DNA of 64,000 nt from Anniella stebbinsi (GCA_029215795.1 JARDYH010000001.1:230729654-230793653); one strand, 5' to 3'. Shown: positions 34,984 through 46,650, counted from the first letter of the stretch. Numbers and translations: made by a program. The notes: generated from the letters alone by a model not told the origin.

Positions 34984-34986
34984 TAG

Positions 34987-35618
34987 GGTATGGCTTTTTA
35001 ATCCTCCTTCATTGCTACTATTATGCATCCTGCCATTAATGGCCACATACATCTTCATGCTCTTCTCTTTCCTGACCTCCTGTCATCCCTGACTCTAGCA
35101 ATAAATAAATAAAAATAAGAATTCTTTGAAAATCAGAATCAAGCATATGTGAAGTTTCTTAAACTAGGAGCAAAATACAGAGTTAACTGAGTTGAAAACG
35201 CAATTTCAGAAGGCAGGTTTGAAGGTACAAAGGATGCAAACAGATGAGGTGCTTCCCTCATAACAGTAAATTCTTATGGTGTGCTAGTTAACAGGCATAA
35301 AATAACAGAGATGCTATGGACTACTGCTTTATAACTTTTTCAAAATTACCATCTGCTTGCCAGCAAATGTTGAAAGCTTAACCTGCAACTTATCCATCAC
35401 CAGCTGAAACTCTCATTGAAGATCAAACTAAGTATGTAAATACATAGCAAATCTGCACCAAATCAACAATTAATTGAAGCCTTTCACTAATAGGTTTCTC
35501 TGATAGTGCTCCTCTTTCTAGAATGGCTCTCCATGTTTCACTTGAAGGATGTAATGCACTGGGAATCTTATGAAATGGCTATTCAGGTTTTATATTATAT
35601 GCTGTCAACCCAGTTTTG
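34987..35618. other. No gene recognised
   Basis: AT-rich, repeat-poor DNA with no assignable feature. Confidence 0.35.
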
Positions 35619-35626
35619 GTATAAAC

Positions 35627-35948
35627 TTTAGGGTGACCAGATAAAATCCAGGTCAGGGCTCATGTAACTTTAATAGTTGTAGAGAAAAGGGAATTTCAAC
35701 CAGTGTCATTTGTATGCAATTAGTTCCTGGTGAAATTCCCTCTTCATCACCACAGTTAAAGTTGCAGGCACTATACTAGAGTCACCATATACAAAAGAAG
35801 GCAGGCCCCCTGCAACTTTAACTGTGGTGATGAAGAGGGAATTGCACCAGGAACTAATTTCATACAAATGACACTGGCTGAAATTCCCTTTTCTCTACAA
35901 CTGTTAAAGTTACATGAGCCCTGACCTGGATTTTATCTGGTCAGCCTA
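35627..35948. mobile_element. Palindromic hAT-like MITE (copy 6, ~320 bp)
   Basis: Starts tttagggtgaccagataaa and ends tttatctggtcagccta. Flanking gtataaac occurs at 35619-35626 and 35949-35956, an exact 8-bp duplication if two extra T bases are counted as part of the left end. The interior is the same two-arm layout as the others. Confidence 0.88.
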
Positions 35949-36234
35949 GTATAAACCGAATTCTCATTAACTCCTTTTGGCTTAAGTGTTGTGTTTGCTA
36001 AATAGTTTTTATTGAGAGTCAGGCAAGCAGCATTGAAAGCAGACTGAAATGAAAGAGAAAATGCTGCAAGAAAGATGGATTTTAAATGCTGAAAGAGAAC
36101 CCTGAAATGTTACTTTGATCAATAATCTTTTCCCATTTCAGTATCCCATGCAGTCAAGGTTAAAAATGTATTGTGCTAAATTCTGAACATCTAGAACTAA
36201 AGGATTTCCAGTAACCAACTACATATACTTTTAC
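35949..36234. other. No feature recognised
   Basis: Unassigned AT-rich sequence between two elements. Confidence 0.35.
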
Positions 36235-36435
36235 TTTTAAGTATCCATCCATTTCATTTGTGTCTTGCTTTTATTCCAAGAAGGCCAGTGCAGCTAAGAC
36301 AGGATTATCCTTTTTATCCTCATATCAGTCTTGTAAAGTTGTTTAGGTTAAGAGACTTGCCCAAGGCCACACTTAGTAGCTGAGCAGGGAATTTAAACCC
36401 AGATCTTTCTGTTCCATTATACAGTGACCAGCCTA
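36235..36435 (-). mobile_element. Old tRNA-derived SINE, minus strand
   Basis: Contains 'gagacttgcccaaggccaca', 'gctgagcagggaatttaaac' and 'ccagatctttctgttccat', the layout of a Sauria-type or MIR-like SINE in reverse. It is more decayed than 30915 or 54212; the family is uncertain. Confidence 0.6.
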
Positions 36436-36515
36436 TTAAGCAGAATTGTGTTCTTGGAACTTCTCATCAGAATTTTTTTTAAAAACCTTCATCGTTTGAC
36501 CTCTCGAGACAAGGA

Positions 36516-37231
36516 CTGGTTTCAGACAACATAATAACCAATGGTGGTTTAAATAGTTGGTGGTTGGTTATTTAATCCACTGTGGGTTATCACGTTGTAT
36601 GGCAGGAGTTTTTTAACCAATGGTTAGTTATTTGGCCAAAATAACCAATGCAAATAACCAACACTGTGAAGTGTTGGCTATTTGAACCACCATTAGTTAT
36701 TGTGTTGTGTGGAGGGAACCATTGATTATTTCCTCAGCCACCATTTGTTATTTCAACAGCCACAGAGTCGCAAGGCAAGAGTGTTCAAAGTGGTGGCTTC
36801 CGCTCTAGTCCAGCTGGCTGGATAGATTTTTGGAAGCAATGGCTGATGGGATACTAGCGGGAGGACTGAGGAGGGGAGAGAGGGCACGGGATGAGTGAGT
36901 CAACTTAGCGTAGACTAATAGTCAACTCAACGCTGATCCTAATCCGAGCCACGATTGGCCCCGTTCAGAAGACACCTTAAACCATGGCTTTAACCACAGT
37001 GAATAAGGCTTTTGGCCTTAGTCACCATAGTTAAAGCTGTGGTTTAAGGTGTCTTCTGACCACGGTCCAGCTTTCTGGCTTAACCACCATGGTTAAAGCC
37101 ATGATTTAAGGTGTCCTCTGAATGGGGCCACTGAATATTAACATATTGTGTGAGGGAGTACCCCTAGATAAACTACTGTCAAGTTTATTGTTACCCCACC
37201 GTTGACTAACGTGTTGTCTGAACGCAGCCAG
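36516..37231. mobile_element. MITE of the 'ttcagacaacac' family (copy 4, ~715 bp) with a nested MITE
   Basis: Left end ggtttcagacaacataataa, right end gtgttgtctgaacgcagcc. The first half is a series of 'aaccaatggtggtt'-type inverted words. The element is swollen by a second palindromic MITE at 36957-37132. Confidence 0.7.
36957..37132. mobile_element. Nested palindromic MITE, TIR ggccccgttcag
   Basis: ggccccgttcagaagacacc at the left is matched by ggtgtcctctgaatggggcc at the right. Between them lie alternating 'ttaaccatggtt' words, and a third internal terminus 'aaggtgtcttctgaccacgg'. It interrupts the host MITE between 'gagccacgatt' and 'gaatattaacatattgtgtg'. Confidence 0.75.
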
Positions 37232-38116
37232 GGTCTTCTTGGTGACGGTATCCTGATTGCAGAGTGCTCTATTTTATTCTCCCAAACTTTTAGGAATAAT
37301 AATTTTAATAGTGTTTGTAGCCTTTTATAGCTCTTATGCTGCTGTTTGTGGTTGATCTCTTACAACTGTTTAGTTGCTTTTTTAATGCTGTATAGGTTTC
37401 AAATAGATTGTGTTTAGTTTTGAGAATGGTTTTACTGAAAGGCAGCATAGACACATTTTAAATAAATAACTATACTATACTATACTATACATCAGATGAA
37501 TTCCACCTGCCATGAATGGTTCTTGTAGTATATTCCTGTGCATTGTGATAATTGCTCTGCGAAGGGGTGTATATACATTAGCAGCCCCAGGACAGACAAA
37601 TCTGTGGAATTGGAGATTCCATTCTGAGGACTGTTGATATTTGTTTCACTTGTCATTAGCATCCACACAAAGAGCGGGCTGAAATACTGATGCTAATGAA
37701 ATGGACCAGAATTTTGGCCTATGGATCCAATCTCCTGTTTATGAGGCTTACTCCAAAGTTTTGCTCAATTTCTCCATTTGTTTTGGTGTTGAAAAATGTT
37801 CCATGTGTACATTCCCCTTGCAAGCCGCAAAGCTTTCATCTTTGGAATGAATATAACAATCTCTGGTCATATGGAGCTCCATGTGCATACTAGAGTCAGT
37901 GAAAGGGTATTGAAAGGCTTTGAAACATGTGTTTTCACGTATACTTTATAAAAAATCTTCTCTCTTTCTTTTGTATGTCTATTTAATTTTTGGTGTTGTA
38001 AATCTATCATACCACATCACAGAAATTTCTTACAGTATTATGCAAATATTCTACTGGGATGCTTGCAACTTTCTCTATTTAGCCTGCATGTTTAGGATAC
38101 AAAAGGAGATGAGAAC

Positions 38117-38119
<3 letters not shown>
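37232..38119. other. No gene recognised; (ACTAT)n
   Basis: A short (ACTAT)n tract is at 37468-37490. The rest is repeat-poor; 37560-37720 has the look of constrained non-coding DNA ('cacttgtcattagcatccac'), but I cannot support this. Confidence 0.35.

Positions 38120-38152
<33 letters not shown>
38120..38152. repeat. (GA)n microsatellite
   Basis: Sixteen uninterrupted GA units. Confidence 0.97.
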
Positions 38153-38154
<2 letters not shown>

Positions 38155-39155
38155 TTCCGTAGGCTACCAAATAATCAAGAGATGGAGCTTTGCATAAATT
38201 CAGCGCTGCAATTCCTCTAGGAATACTTTGAGGATTTCACTACATAAAAATTGATTCAGCTAACAGTTGGGCTTTTGGGCTTCATTTAATTGTTCGGCAT
38301 GCTGGTACACCTACTGAATCCAACATTTGCAGGGGCCATTTAAGCACAGTCAGTTTCAGGCCTCCCATGTTAGCCTTATAACATTTTAATATGAAAATTA
38401 AAGTTGTCCGCAGAGAAATGGAGTTAATTCAGACTGCATCTATTAAGGTCCTACTTATTTGAAACTGCTAGGCAAATTAGGAGAGCATGCATGTCTTCGT
38501 TGACGCAACTGTACTGGAGAAACCGAGGTGCAACAATTGCCGCTAACAGAGAGTAGCTGTTACTGAATATTATAGTTACCAGTTGAAGCCATCTGAATCT
38601 AGGTTTATGCATCAGCCAAAGCTTTGTATGCAGAGGCCTAATAGGAAGTATCAATAGCACCATTACGGGTGTATGGATTGCGTAAAATCTGTTCCATCTG
38701 TCTTTCACAGATTGTCAGATGCTTTTCTTTCTGTCTTCCGCCTATTGATGGAATTGTTTTTTTTTCAGTTTTCAAAGTTGTGCAAACGCACACATGCGCG
38801 AATGCGCAAATCCCCCAAAATGCGTAAATTCCCCCAAAATATATATTTTTCACTCTTTAGCCTATGAGAGAAATGCAATTTTTGGCCATTGTTGTTGTTG
38901 TTGTTATTATTATTATTTACTATGAAATTTGCACAAAGTTCTTGAAGGGCTAGGAAAATGGTCTACAAGCCCCAGGACTCTACCCAAAAGGGGAAAAGCC
39001 AGTCTGCTGCCGATTTCTCCAACATCTGTAAGCACCAGTCAGCAGTTCAGCAGAGAGGAGGAGGAAGAACTGGTTCAAGCCATACCTCATCTCCTTTCCT
39101 AATAGCTGGTCACTGCTGCTGCTCATTTGGTTTTGGAAACATTGTGCCAGGTGGG
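38153..39155. other. No gene recognised
   Basis: 38780-38850 carries 'gcgcgaatgcgcaaat', 'aatgcgtaaattccccc' words as in the hAT-type elements, probably a remnant of one. A short TTG/TTA triplet run lies at 38892-38917. Confidence 0.35.
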
Positions 39156-39159
39156 CAAT

Positions 39160-39272
39160 ATGTGGTCATCAAGATGTTTTGGCCTACAACTCCCATAATC
39201 CTTCACCATTGGTTATGCTGGTTAGGGCTGGTGGGAGTGGTAGGTCAAAACATTTGGAGGGCCCATCCCTGC
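39160..39272. repeat. Palindromic 'CCAGATGTTTTGGACTACAA' repeat (copy 5)
   Basis: aagatgttttggcctacaac at the left; gtaggtcaaaacatttggag at the right; centre 'ggttatgctggttagggctg'. Confidence 0.85.
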
Positions 39273-39411
39273 ACTAAATCAAGATGTGCCTATGTGGGCA
39301 GGGGGAGTTGAAAAATACATATGCAGCAACTGGTGGTTTCTTATCACCTAACAGTTTTCCAGCTTTTGCATGGGTTTCCTCTTGCCTAAAAGGTTGAAAT
39401 TCCTCTCCTAA

Positions 39412-39645
39412 GGTCTACACTATTGTTTTATAGCAGTATTGAAGTGCATGATAACTGTTGGGGCACAATCCACATTCCATATACTGCTTTCATAGTGTTT
39501 TTCCTGTGTTTTATTCCACATTATCCCAAATACCGCAACAAATGTCATTATGTGTCCTAAGAGGTATAAACGTGCAAAAGGGATATAGCATCACCATGAT
39601 GGGATCAAAATGATTCGACACAAGGTGTAGATCTGGCCGTATAAG
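39412..39645. mobile_element. MITE of the 'tagatctacacc' group
   Basis: ctaaggtctacactattg at the left and caaggtgtagatctggcc at the right are approximate inverses. The interior shares 'aacgtgcaaaagggatatag' and 'tcaccatgatg' type words with 29884-30095. Confidence 0.6.
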
Positions 39646-39802
39646 GCTTAGTTACTGGCAGTAAGTAGTTTAAGCTAAAATATGCTGGGGTATTTGTATT
39701 TTGGCCCCATCCCTTTTGCTTTTGGTCACACCTGCCTCTGGAATGTGGCCCCCAAGGATGAAAGAGGTTGTCCATGCATGGACCAGAGCAACTGAATAGT
39801 GA

Positions 39803-40152
39803 GCATGTTCAGACAACACTCTAAGCTGCTAACCCTTTTGCAGCAAATGGTTAATCAATGTGTTTAAACTGTGGTTATGTAGCCACCATGGTTAGGAATG
39901 GTTCACACAACACACTAAGCCATAATGTTTAGCTCAAAATGCTAAACCACCATGGCAAAGGGTCTATTATAATGTACATTATGGGCTTGCTAAGCCATGG
40001 TTAGGCTGCTAACTCTTTTCAGAAAATAGTTAGTGAGCATGTTTAAACCATGGTTATGTAGCCACCATGGTTAGGAATGGTTCACATGACATGCTAAGTC
40101 ACGGTGCACATAGCACTCTGAGCACCGTGGCTTAGCATGTCATCTGAACAGA
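39803..40152. mobile_element. MITE with 'catgttcagacaacac' end and internal tandem duplication
   Basis: Left gcatgttcagacaacact, right agcatgtcatctgaacag. Inside, 'gctgctaac ... tatgtagccaccatggttag' plus 'gaatggttcaca' occurs twice (39826-39925 and 40010-40100), about 180 bp apart. It is a distant relative of 36516-37231. Confidence 0.6.
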
Positions 40153-41479
40153 ATCTATGGATTGGATGCAAGATTGTGCGGGCAGAAGGGAGCCTCCTCA
40201 ATGTGATTTTGCCTCACCCTCCTTCTGCTGGTAGTCCCCAGAGCACCCTGAAAAGCCTCTCCTGACAGTTGGGGGGACCCTCCTGAATGGGGTAGTCTGT
40301 GGTGCAGTGAAGTAAGGGGACATCCTCCCTCCCCCAAATTGTGCAGAGGCCTAATTTAAAATGGTCAGGGAATGTGATTTTCTTCTCCCTTTCCCCCCTA
40401 AACGAAACACATACACCATGCATCAGCTCATGGAATCCACACATGAGGAGATTTGTTCCACCACATGGTAGAGAAATGCCAAGCAGGGCCCCTAATGTCA
40501 ATATGAAATGGCCCTTATTGCATTTTGCATTATGTTTCAGCAGCAGTTTGCCCCATGTCAAAAAATCCCTCATGCAATAAGAACCAATTTACTAAACATG
40601 TCGGTCATAATTATTTTTAATTGTACTCATATGTATATGTTCCTGTTTTGTGGAATATTTGATGAGATCGTTTTTCCTCCTAGGAGGCTGGTGTTGATGA
40701 TAATACAAAGTGATTGCAGTTGTTGTGCTATGGAGTGTGGCAACATTTTCCAGGAAGAGAACTGATCGTCACACTTACATTTTGAGCAGCCTTTCGTAGA
40801 ATGCAAAGCAATATAAGAGGAAGACTTCACTCTGCCATTCCTCTGTAGAAACCAGGAATGAAGAAAGAAGCAGCCAAATTTAGGGCTGATTTGGGCAATC
40901 TTGTCATATGCATCTAATTCTTGGTGCATACAGACCAGTGTATTTCATGTGAGCTTCCACGTCCCCAAGAAGCCGTCTTTTCCCCTGTGCCCAACAGTGC
41001 AGCTTGTTGACTATACTGCCCATACACAGAGTATAATATATGATAACGGCATGTGCAGAACCTTGGAACTTCCAGAGCTTTCTTGTAATGTATCCTTTTC
41101 ATTTGGATGGGAAAACCTAGCAAAAGCAACTATCTGTATATCTTTTCTCTCTTTATATCTTACCCATCTCTGCAACTGCCCTAATACTATCTTCATGGAA
41201 AGCAAATTGTTTTTGTCTTGTTATAGACAATAGTTGCAGTTCATTTATTTGCAAAACTGTGATGGTTATTTTACAGTATTACCGAAATTGACCAAATAAT
41301 CTATTATTACGTTATGTTTGCATTTATTACTAAAAAGAAAAGGAGGAGCAAGAGGAGCAGCATTTAGATCTTTGCAGATATGCACTGCGTTCATGCTCCT
41401 GTCCTTTTTTTCTGGGTGGGGGGGATGGAAAAATTGGACAGTTTGGGACTTTGAAAGAATTTCCTTCAGGGCATGGATG
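40153..41479. other. No gene recognised
   Basis: Dense overlapping short frames on both strands between 40155 and 41233, but none has a recognisable motif or splice context. Confidence 0.35.
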
Positions 41480-41575
41480 GGCAACAGGTGGCCTTGCAGG
41501 TGCTCTTGGACTGCAACTCCCATCATCCCTTACCACCAAAATCTGGAAGGCACGTCTTTCCCACCCCAGCTTTAG
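41480..41575. repeat. Palindromic repeat (copy 6, right arm shortened)
   Basis: 'gtgctcttggactgcaactc' and 'ccatcatccctta' form the left arm; the right arm is reduced to 'aaatctggaaggcac'. Confidence 0.6.
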
Positions 41576-42902
41576 AATGATGAATAAAATGTTTAAGAGA
41601 AGGTGTTTAGATACTGCTATCTAGCCTTTACTCCCCCACAGTGATTTCTAAGAACTATGTGTGGCATGTCACCCAGCCATTTATCAATAGATTCCTTAGG
41701 CTGCCCAGCTTCCCTAAATGTTAGTTACTTCATTGATGGCACTTCATGAATAAAACATACGCTTAGATCTTATTTTTGGTGAAGGTTACTGAGAATAGCA
41801 GGCTAGTATATGGCACAGAGGAGGAAATCATCCTCAAATAATAGTTTTGGCAAATGTCTTGATAGAAAACTGCCAAGAGACAGATGTGACTGAACTGACA
41901 AAATACAATGAACATTGTTTATGATCAGAATTATGCTCGACCATTTTGAGTAACTTAAAACTCTGTGATGCTGAAAAAACCAAAATGTTCAGGAGTTACA
42001 AAGGCAACCTTAGGGAGCTTTTCCATGTGGGAAATACCAGACTCAAATCTTCCAGTAAATGCGAAATGTTTGCCAGGATTTTCTACATGGAGACAAATAC
42101 AATGAAAACCAGCATATGGGTGGAATAAATAGAGCATATTAGGGGAATGTGCCAAGCCAATAATAACAATGAAAAAAGTGGAGCTAAAATCCAACTCATG
42201 ACTCAAAACTGATAGAGGCAGCCAAGCAGACTGGGTAATGATGACACATATTGTATATGAGAGGAGTGTAGGCAATTAAAATAAAGATGAGGAAGTAGTT
42301 TGTACTATGGGGAGGAAGAATCAGATTCGGTTAATCAGTCAACACAACTACTCTCTCTCTCTCTCTCTCTCTGTACAATTCCTTCTTTATTTAGAGTTTT
42401 GGTGCCAACTATAAAATTACTATTAGTAGATGGCGGGGGGGGGGGGGGGAATGATCTTTCCTAGATCTGAATAAAGAATTATCTTAGACTCCATAGGTAT
42501 GCCCCAGTAAGGAATTATTGTATTTGGCCACATAAAAAATTGGGTTATTGAATGGGTTTTGCTTCCCCTCCCCCTTGTGTATTTATTTTAGGAACTGTAA
42601 GGCTGGGTTGCTGAGGCAAACAGCTTCCATGGAATCCCTGCATATATTTTATGAAGTTTACTTCAAAGATACACTCCCACTTCAATTGCTGTGGTCACAA
42701 TGGCTCCAAAATGAGCCTCCAATCTTAACAGAAATCAGAACAGTTGTGAATCCATGGCATGCCAGTAGAATCATACCTCCAGTGGCTCATGGAGCACAGC
42801 TTAAGAATCAAGTAACTGCATCTTATTGCATTATTCATATATATTTTTATTTAAGCCTTGGTAAATCCACATGATGAAGTTGAACCCACATATTCTGTTA
42901 TG
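41576..42902. other. No gene recognised; simple repeats
   Basis: (CT)n at 42350-42373 and a G homopolymer at 42435-42450. The 106-codon minus frame (41955-42275) and 108-codon plus frame (42548-42874) have no recognised motif. Confidence 0.35.
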
Positions 42903-43020
42903 TATTACCTGTGGCCCTCCAGACGTTTGGCCCTACAACTCCTATCAGCCCTGGCCAGTGAGGGGTCATGGGAATTGTAGGCCAAAACATCTGGAGGGCC
43001 ACAAATTGCCCACACTAGCT
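42903..43020. repeat. Palindromic 'CCAGATGTTTTGGACTACAA' repeat (copy 7)
   Basis: Left arm tgtggccctccagacgtttg, right arm caaaacatctggagggccac: strong pairing across the full element. Confidence 0.88.
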
Positions 43021-43024
43021 TTAC

Positions 43025-43340
43025 ATCCTACCCTTCCTCCAAGGAGCTCAAAGTGGTATACACTCACATTTGATCCTCACAACATCCCTAGCTCCATTAC
43101 GGGTTCCGGCAAACATGGAGACCATTTGTACATGCATAGGCCTCTTGTTTTCAGATGATTTACACCTTAATTGTGTGATGTTAGGGGGTGGGACTATGCA
43201 GCACAGTCCTGCTCCCTGCTGATGAGTTCAGGTAAGTGAGCTTTTGAATGTCCCAATATGATTCCTATGAGGTAGGCTATTCTCAGAGATAGTGATTGGT
43301 CCAAGGTCACCCAATGGACCATGCTGAGTGGGGATTTAAA
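43025..43340 (-). mobile_element. Sauria-type SINE, minus strand, first part (host of the hAT foldback)
   Basis: 3' half: 'ccttcctccaaggagctcaa' and 'tgatcctcacaac' (43030-43088); middle: 'tatgaggtaggctattctca', 'tccaaggtcacccaatgg', 'gctgagtggggatttaaa' (43266-43340). About 170 bp at 43090-43262 do not belong to the SINE and may be another insertion. The 5' head resumes after the foldback element at 46662. Confidence 0.75.
43333..43340. repeat. Left 8-bp target-site duplication (gatttaaa)
   Basis: gatttaaa here equals 46662-46669. It lies inside the SINE motif 'gtggggatttaaac', so it is SINE sequence copied at insertion. Confidence 0.92.
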
Positions 43341-43362
43341 TAGGGATGTGCACTGACCCCCC

Positions 43363-43472
43363 GGATCGGATCGGATAGCGGATCGGAATCGGACCTGGGG
43401 GGTCGGATCGGATCGGATCGGATCGGAGGCTGGTCGGATCGGATCGGACCAGATGTCCGATCCGGATCGGAC
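43363..43472. repeat. Left (CGGAT)n-rich terminal block
   Basis: Repeated cggatcggatcggatcgg words broken by short spacers (cctggggggtcgg, aggctgg), dense in CpG and GATC. The mirror block is at 46519-46650. Confidence 0.92.
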
Positions 43473-43520
43473 GCCATTTTGAATGCTTTTTCCCATAGCC
43501 AAGTATTGTTTTACAAAAAC

Positions 43521-44578
43521 GCCTATAACTTTTTCATTTTTAAAGATAGAAGGATGAAACTTGGGCACATTGTAGACTGGTTAGGGGTAGTTATCTGTGA
43601 GAAATTTCAGAAAGATTGGTGCATGCATTTTGTGGCAATTAATTTTTTAATAAATACCCAGGAATGCCTATAACTTTGTCATTTTTAAAGTTACACACAT
43701 GAAACTTTGCCACATTGTAGGGGGTACCTTGGGACCTATGTGTGTGAAATTTCAGAAACGTAGGTGCTTGTCTTGTGTGGCAATTAATTTTTAGAAAAAT
43801 GGGTAGTAGTGGGGTAAATACAGTTACGCCTCCCATTTTTTTATTTTTGAAGATACAAACAGGAAACTTGGGCACATTACAGGTACCACGTGCCTTGATA
43901 TGTGTGTGAAATTTCAGAAACATTGGAGCTTTCCTTGTGTGGCAATTAATTTTTGAAACAATGAGGAAAGAAACACCTATAACTTTGTCATTTTTAAAGT
44001 TACACACATGAAACTTTGCCACATTGTAGGTGGTACCTTGGGACCCATGTGTGTGAAATTTCGGAAACGTAGGTGCTTGCCTTGTGTGGCAATTAATTTT
44101 TTAATAAATACCCAGGAATGCCTATAACTTTGTCATTTTTAAAGTTACACACATGAAACTTTGCCACATTGTAGGCGGTACCTTGGGACCTATGTGTGTG
44201 AAATTTCGGAAACGTAGGTGCTTGCCTTGTGTGGCAATTAATTTTAGAAAAATGGGTAGTGGTGGGGTAAATACAGTTACGCCTCCCACTTTTTTATTTT
44301 TGAAGATACAAACAGGAAACATGGGCACATTACAGGTACCACTTGGCTTGATATGTGTGTAAAATTTCAGACAGCTGGGTCCAGGCATGTGGTGGCAAGG
44401 TATTTTTGAAACAATGAGGAAAGAAACGCCTATAACTTTTTTATTTTAAAAGTTAGAAGTCTGAACATTGCTCACTTTGTAGATGGGTTAGGGGTAGATA
44501 TGTGTCAGAAATTTCAGAATGATAGGTCCAGGCATTTGATGGCTATGGAATTTTTAAATTACATGTTTCAAAAAAATT
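43521..44578. repeat. Left-arm higher-order repeat: seven ~150-bp monomers
   Basis: Monomers start at the 'gcctataact' or 'gcctccca' word at 43521, 43666, 43828, 43975, 44120, 44281 and 44428. Spacings are 145, 162, 147, 145, 161, 147, so the pattern repeats every three monomers (454/453 bp). Each monomer carries a 'gtgaaatttcagaaa' block and a 'gtggcaattaattttt' block. Confidence 0.9.
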
Positions 44579-44584
44579 TCTACA

Positions 44585-44950
44585 GAGGCCAGGTCTTCCC
44601 CTCCCGCTTCCCGCGAAGAAAAGGAAACACTCTCTCGTCTCGATCCCTACTAGCAAGGATCCATTACAGGGCTCGTGTTTCCTTTCCTACTTTCACTTTT
44701 CACTTTGTACTCAAGCAGACACGAGCCCTGTAATGGATACTACCAAGGATCAAAGGGATCGAGACCAGAGTGATCCTTCCTTGCACGCATGGCTGCAAAA
44801 CTCAGCTAGGCTCAGCCGTTCTGCTTGAAAAGTGAAAGTAGGAAAGGAAACACGAGCCCTGTAATGGATACTACTAGCAAGGATCAAAGGGATCGAGACG
44901 AGAGAGTGTTTCCTTTTCTTCGCGGGAAGCGGGAGGGGAAGACCTGGCCT
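44585..44950. other. Centre of the foldback: inner arms and spacer
   Basis: The inner arms (44585-44718 and 44821-44950) contain 'cttcccgcgaagaaaagg', 'aaacactctctcgtctcgat' and 'cattacagggctcgtgttt'. A third partial copy of the inner arm sits in the 102-bp spacer (cacgagccctgtaatggata, 44731). Small differences between the arms (an 11-bp insertion near 44707 and an indel near 44650) lie here, while the outer arms are almost identical. Confidence 0.8.
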
Positions 44951-44969
44951 CTGTAGAAATTTTTTTGAA

Positions 44970-46490
44970 ACATGTAATTTAAAAATTCCATAGCCATCAA
45001 ATGCCTGGACCTATAATTCTGAAATTTCTGACACATATCTACCCCTAACCCATCTACAAAGTGAGCAATGTTCAGACTTCTAACTTTTAAAATAAAAAAG
45101 TTATAGGCGTTTCTTTCCTCATTGTTTCAAAAATACCTTGCCACCACATGCCTGGACCCAGCTGTCTGAAATTTTACACACATATCAAGCCAAGTGGTAC
45201 CTGTAATGTGCCCATGTTTCCTGTTTGTATCTTCAAAAATAAAAAAGTGGGAGGCGTAACTGTATTTACCCCACCACTACCCATTTTTCTAAAATTAATT
45301 GCCACACAAGGCAAGCACCTACGTTTCCGAAATTTCACACACATAGGTCCCAAGGTACCGCCTACAATGTGGCAAAGTTTCATGTGTGTAACTTTAAAAA
45401 TGACAAAGTTATAGGCATTCCTGGGTATTTATTAAAAAATTAATTGCCACACAAGGCAAGCACCTACGTTTCCGAAATTTCACACACATGGGTCCCAAGG
45501 TACCACCTACAATGTGGCAAAGTTTCATGTGTGTAACTTTAAAAATGACAAAGTTATAGGTGTTTCTTTCCTCATTGTTTCAAAAATTAATTGCCACACA
45601 AGGAAAGCTCCAATGTTTCTGAAATTTCACACACATATCAAGGCAAGTGGTACCTGTAATGTGCCCAAGTTTCCTGTTTGTATCTTCAAAAATAAAAAAA
45701 TGGGAGGCGTAACTGTATTTACCCCACTACTACCCATTTTTCTAAAAATTAATTGCCACACAAGACAAGCACCTACGTTTCTGAAATTTCACACACATAG
45801 GTCCCAAGGTACCCCCTACAATGTGGCAAAGTTTCATGTGTGTAACTTTAAAAATGACAAAGTTATAGGCATTCCTGGGTATTTATTAAAAAATTAATTG
45901 CCACACAAGGCAAGCACCTACGTTTCCGAAATTTCACACACATGGGTCCCAAGGTACCACCTACAATGTGGCAAAGTTTCATGTGTGTAACTTTAAAAAT
46001 GACAAAGTTATAGGTGTTTCTTTCCTCATTGTTTCAAAAATTAATTGCCACACAAGGAAAGCTCCAATGTTTCTGAAATTTCACACACATATCAAGGCAA
46101 GTGGTACCTGTAATGTGCCCAAGTTTCCTGTTTGTATCTTCAAAAATAAAAAAATGGGAGGCGTAACTGTATTTACCCCACTACTACCCATTTTTCTAAA
46201 AATTAATTGCCACACAAGACAAGCACCTACGTTTCTGAAATTTCACACACATAGGTCCCAAGGTACCCCCTACAATGTGGCAAAGTTTCATGTGTGTAAC
46301 TTTAAAAATGACAAAGTTATAGGCATTCCTGGGTATTTATTAAAAAATTAATTGCCACAAAATGCATGCACCAATCTTTCTGAAATTTCTCACAGATAAC
46401 TACCCCTAACCAGTCTACAATGTGCCCAAGTTTCATCCTTCTATCTTTAAAAATGAAAAAGTTATAGGCGTTTTTGTAAAACAATACTTG
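44970..46490. repeat. Right-arm higher-order repeat: about ten monomers
   Basis: Inverse of the left array plus one extra 454-bp unit. 45421-45874 and 45875-46328 read as identical tandem copies, so the right arm has three periods where the left has two. The mirrored open frames 45148-45414 and 44122-44388 encode the same peptide, showing how little the arms differ. Confidence 0.9.
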
Positions 46491-46518
46491 GCTATGGGAA
46501 AAAGCATTCAAAATGGCG

Positions 46519-46650
46519 TCCGATCCGGATCGGACCTCATCGGATCGGATCGGATCGGATCGGAGGTTGTCCGGATCGGATCGGATCGGATCGGATTTTC
46601 CCGATTTTGGGTCGGATCGGATTCGGATCGTGGATCGGATCCGATCCGAT
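46519..46650. repeat. Right (CGGAT)n-rich terminal block
   Basis: Inverse-equivalent of 43363-43472: tracts of four to five cggat units separated by 'ggttgtc' and 'ttttcccgattttgggtcg', ending in ggatccgatccgatgcacac. The tract lengths differ from the left block, as expected of an unstable pentamer. Confidence 0.92.

Noticed and set aside
43521..46490. CRISPR-like repeat array
   Set aside because: Units are ~150 bp, contiguous with no unique spacers, inverted about a centre, in a vertebrate genome; it is a transposon-borne tandem array.
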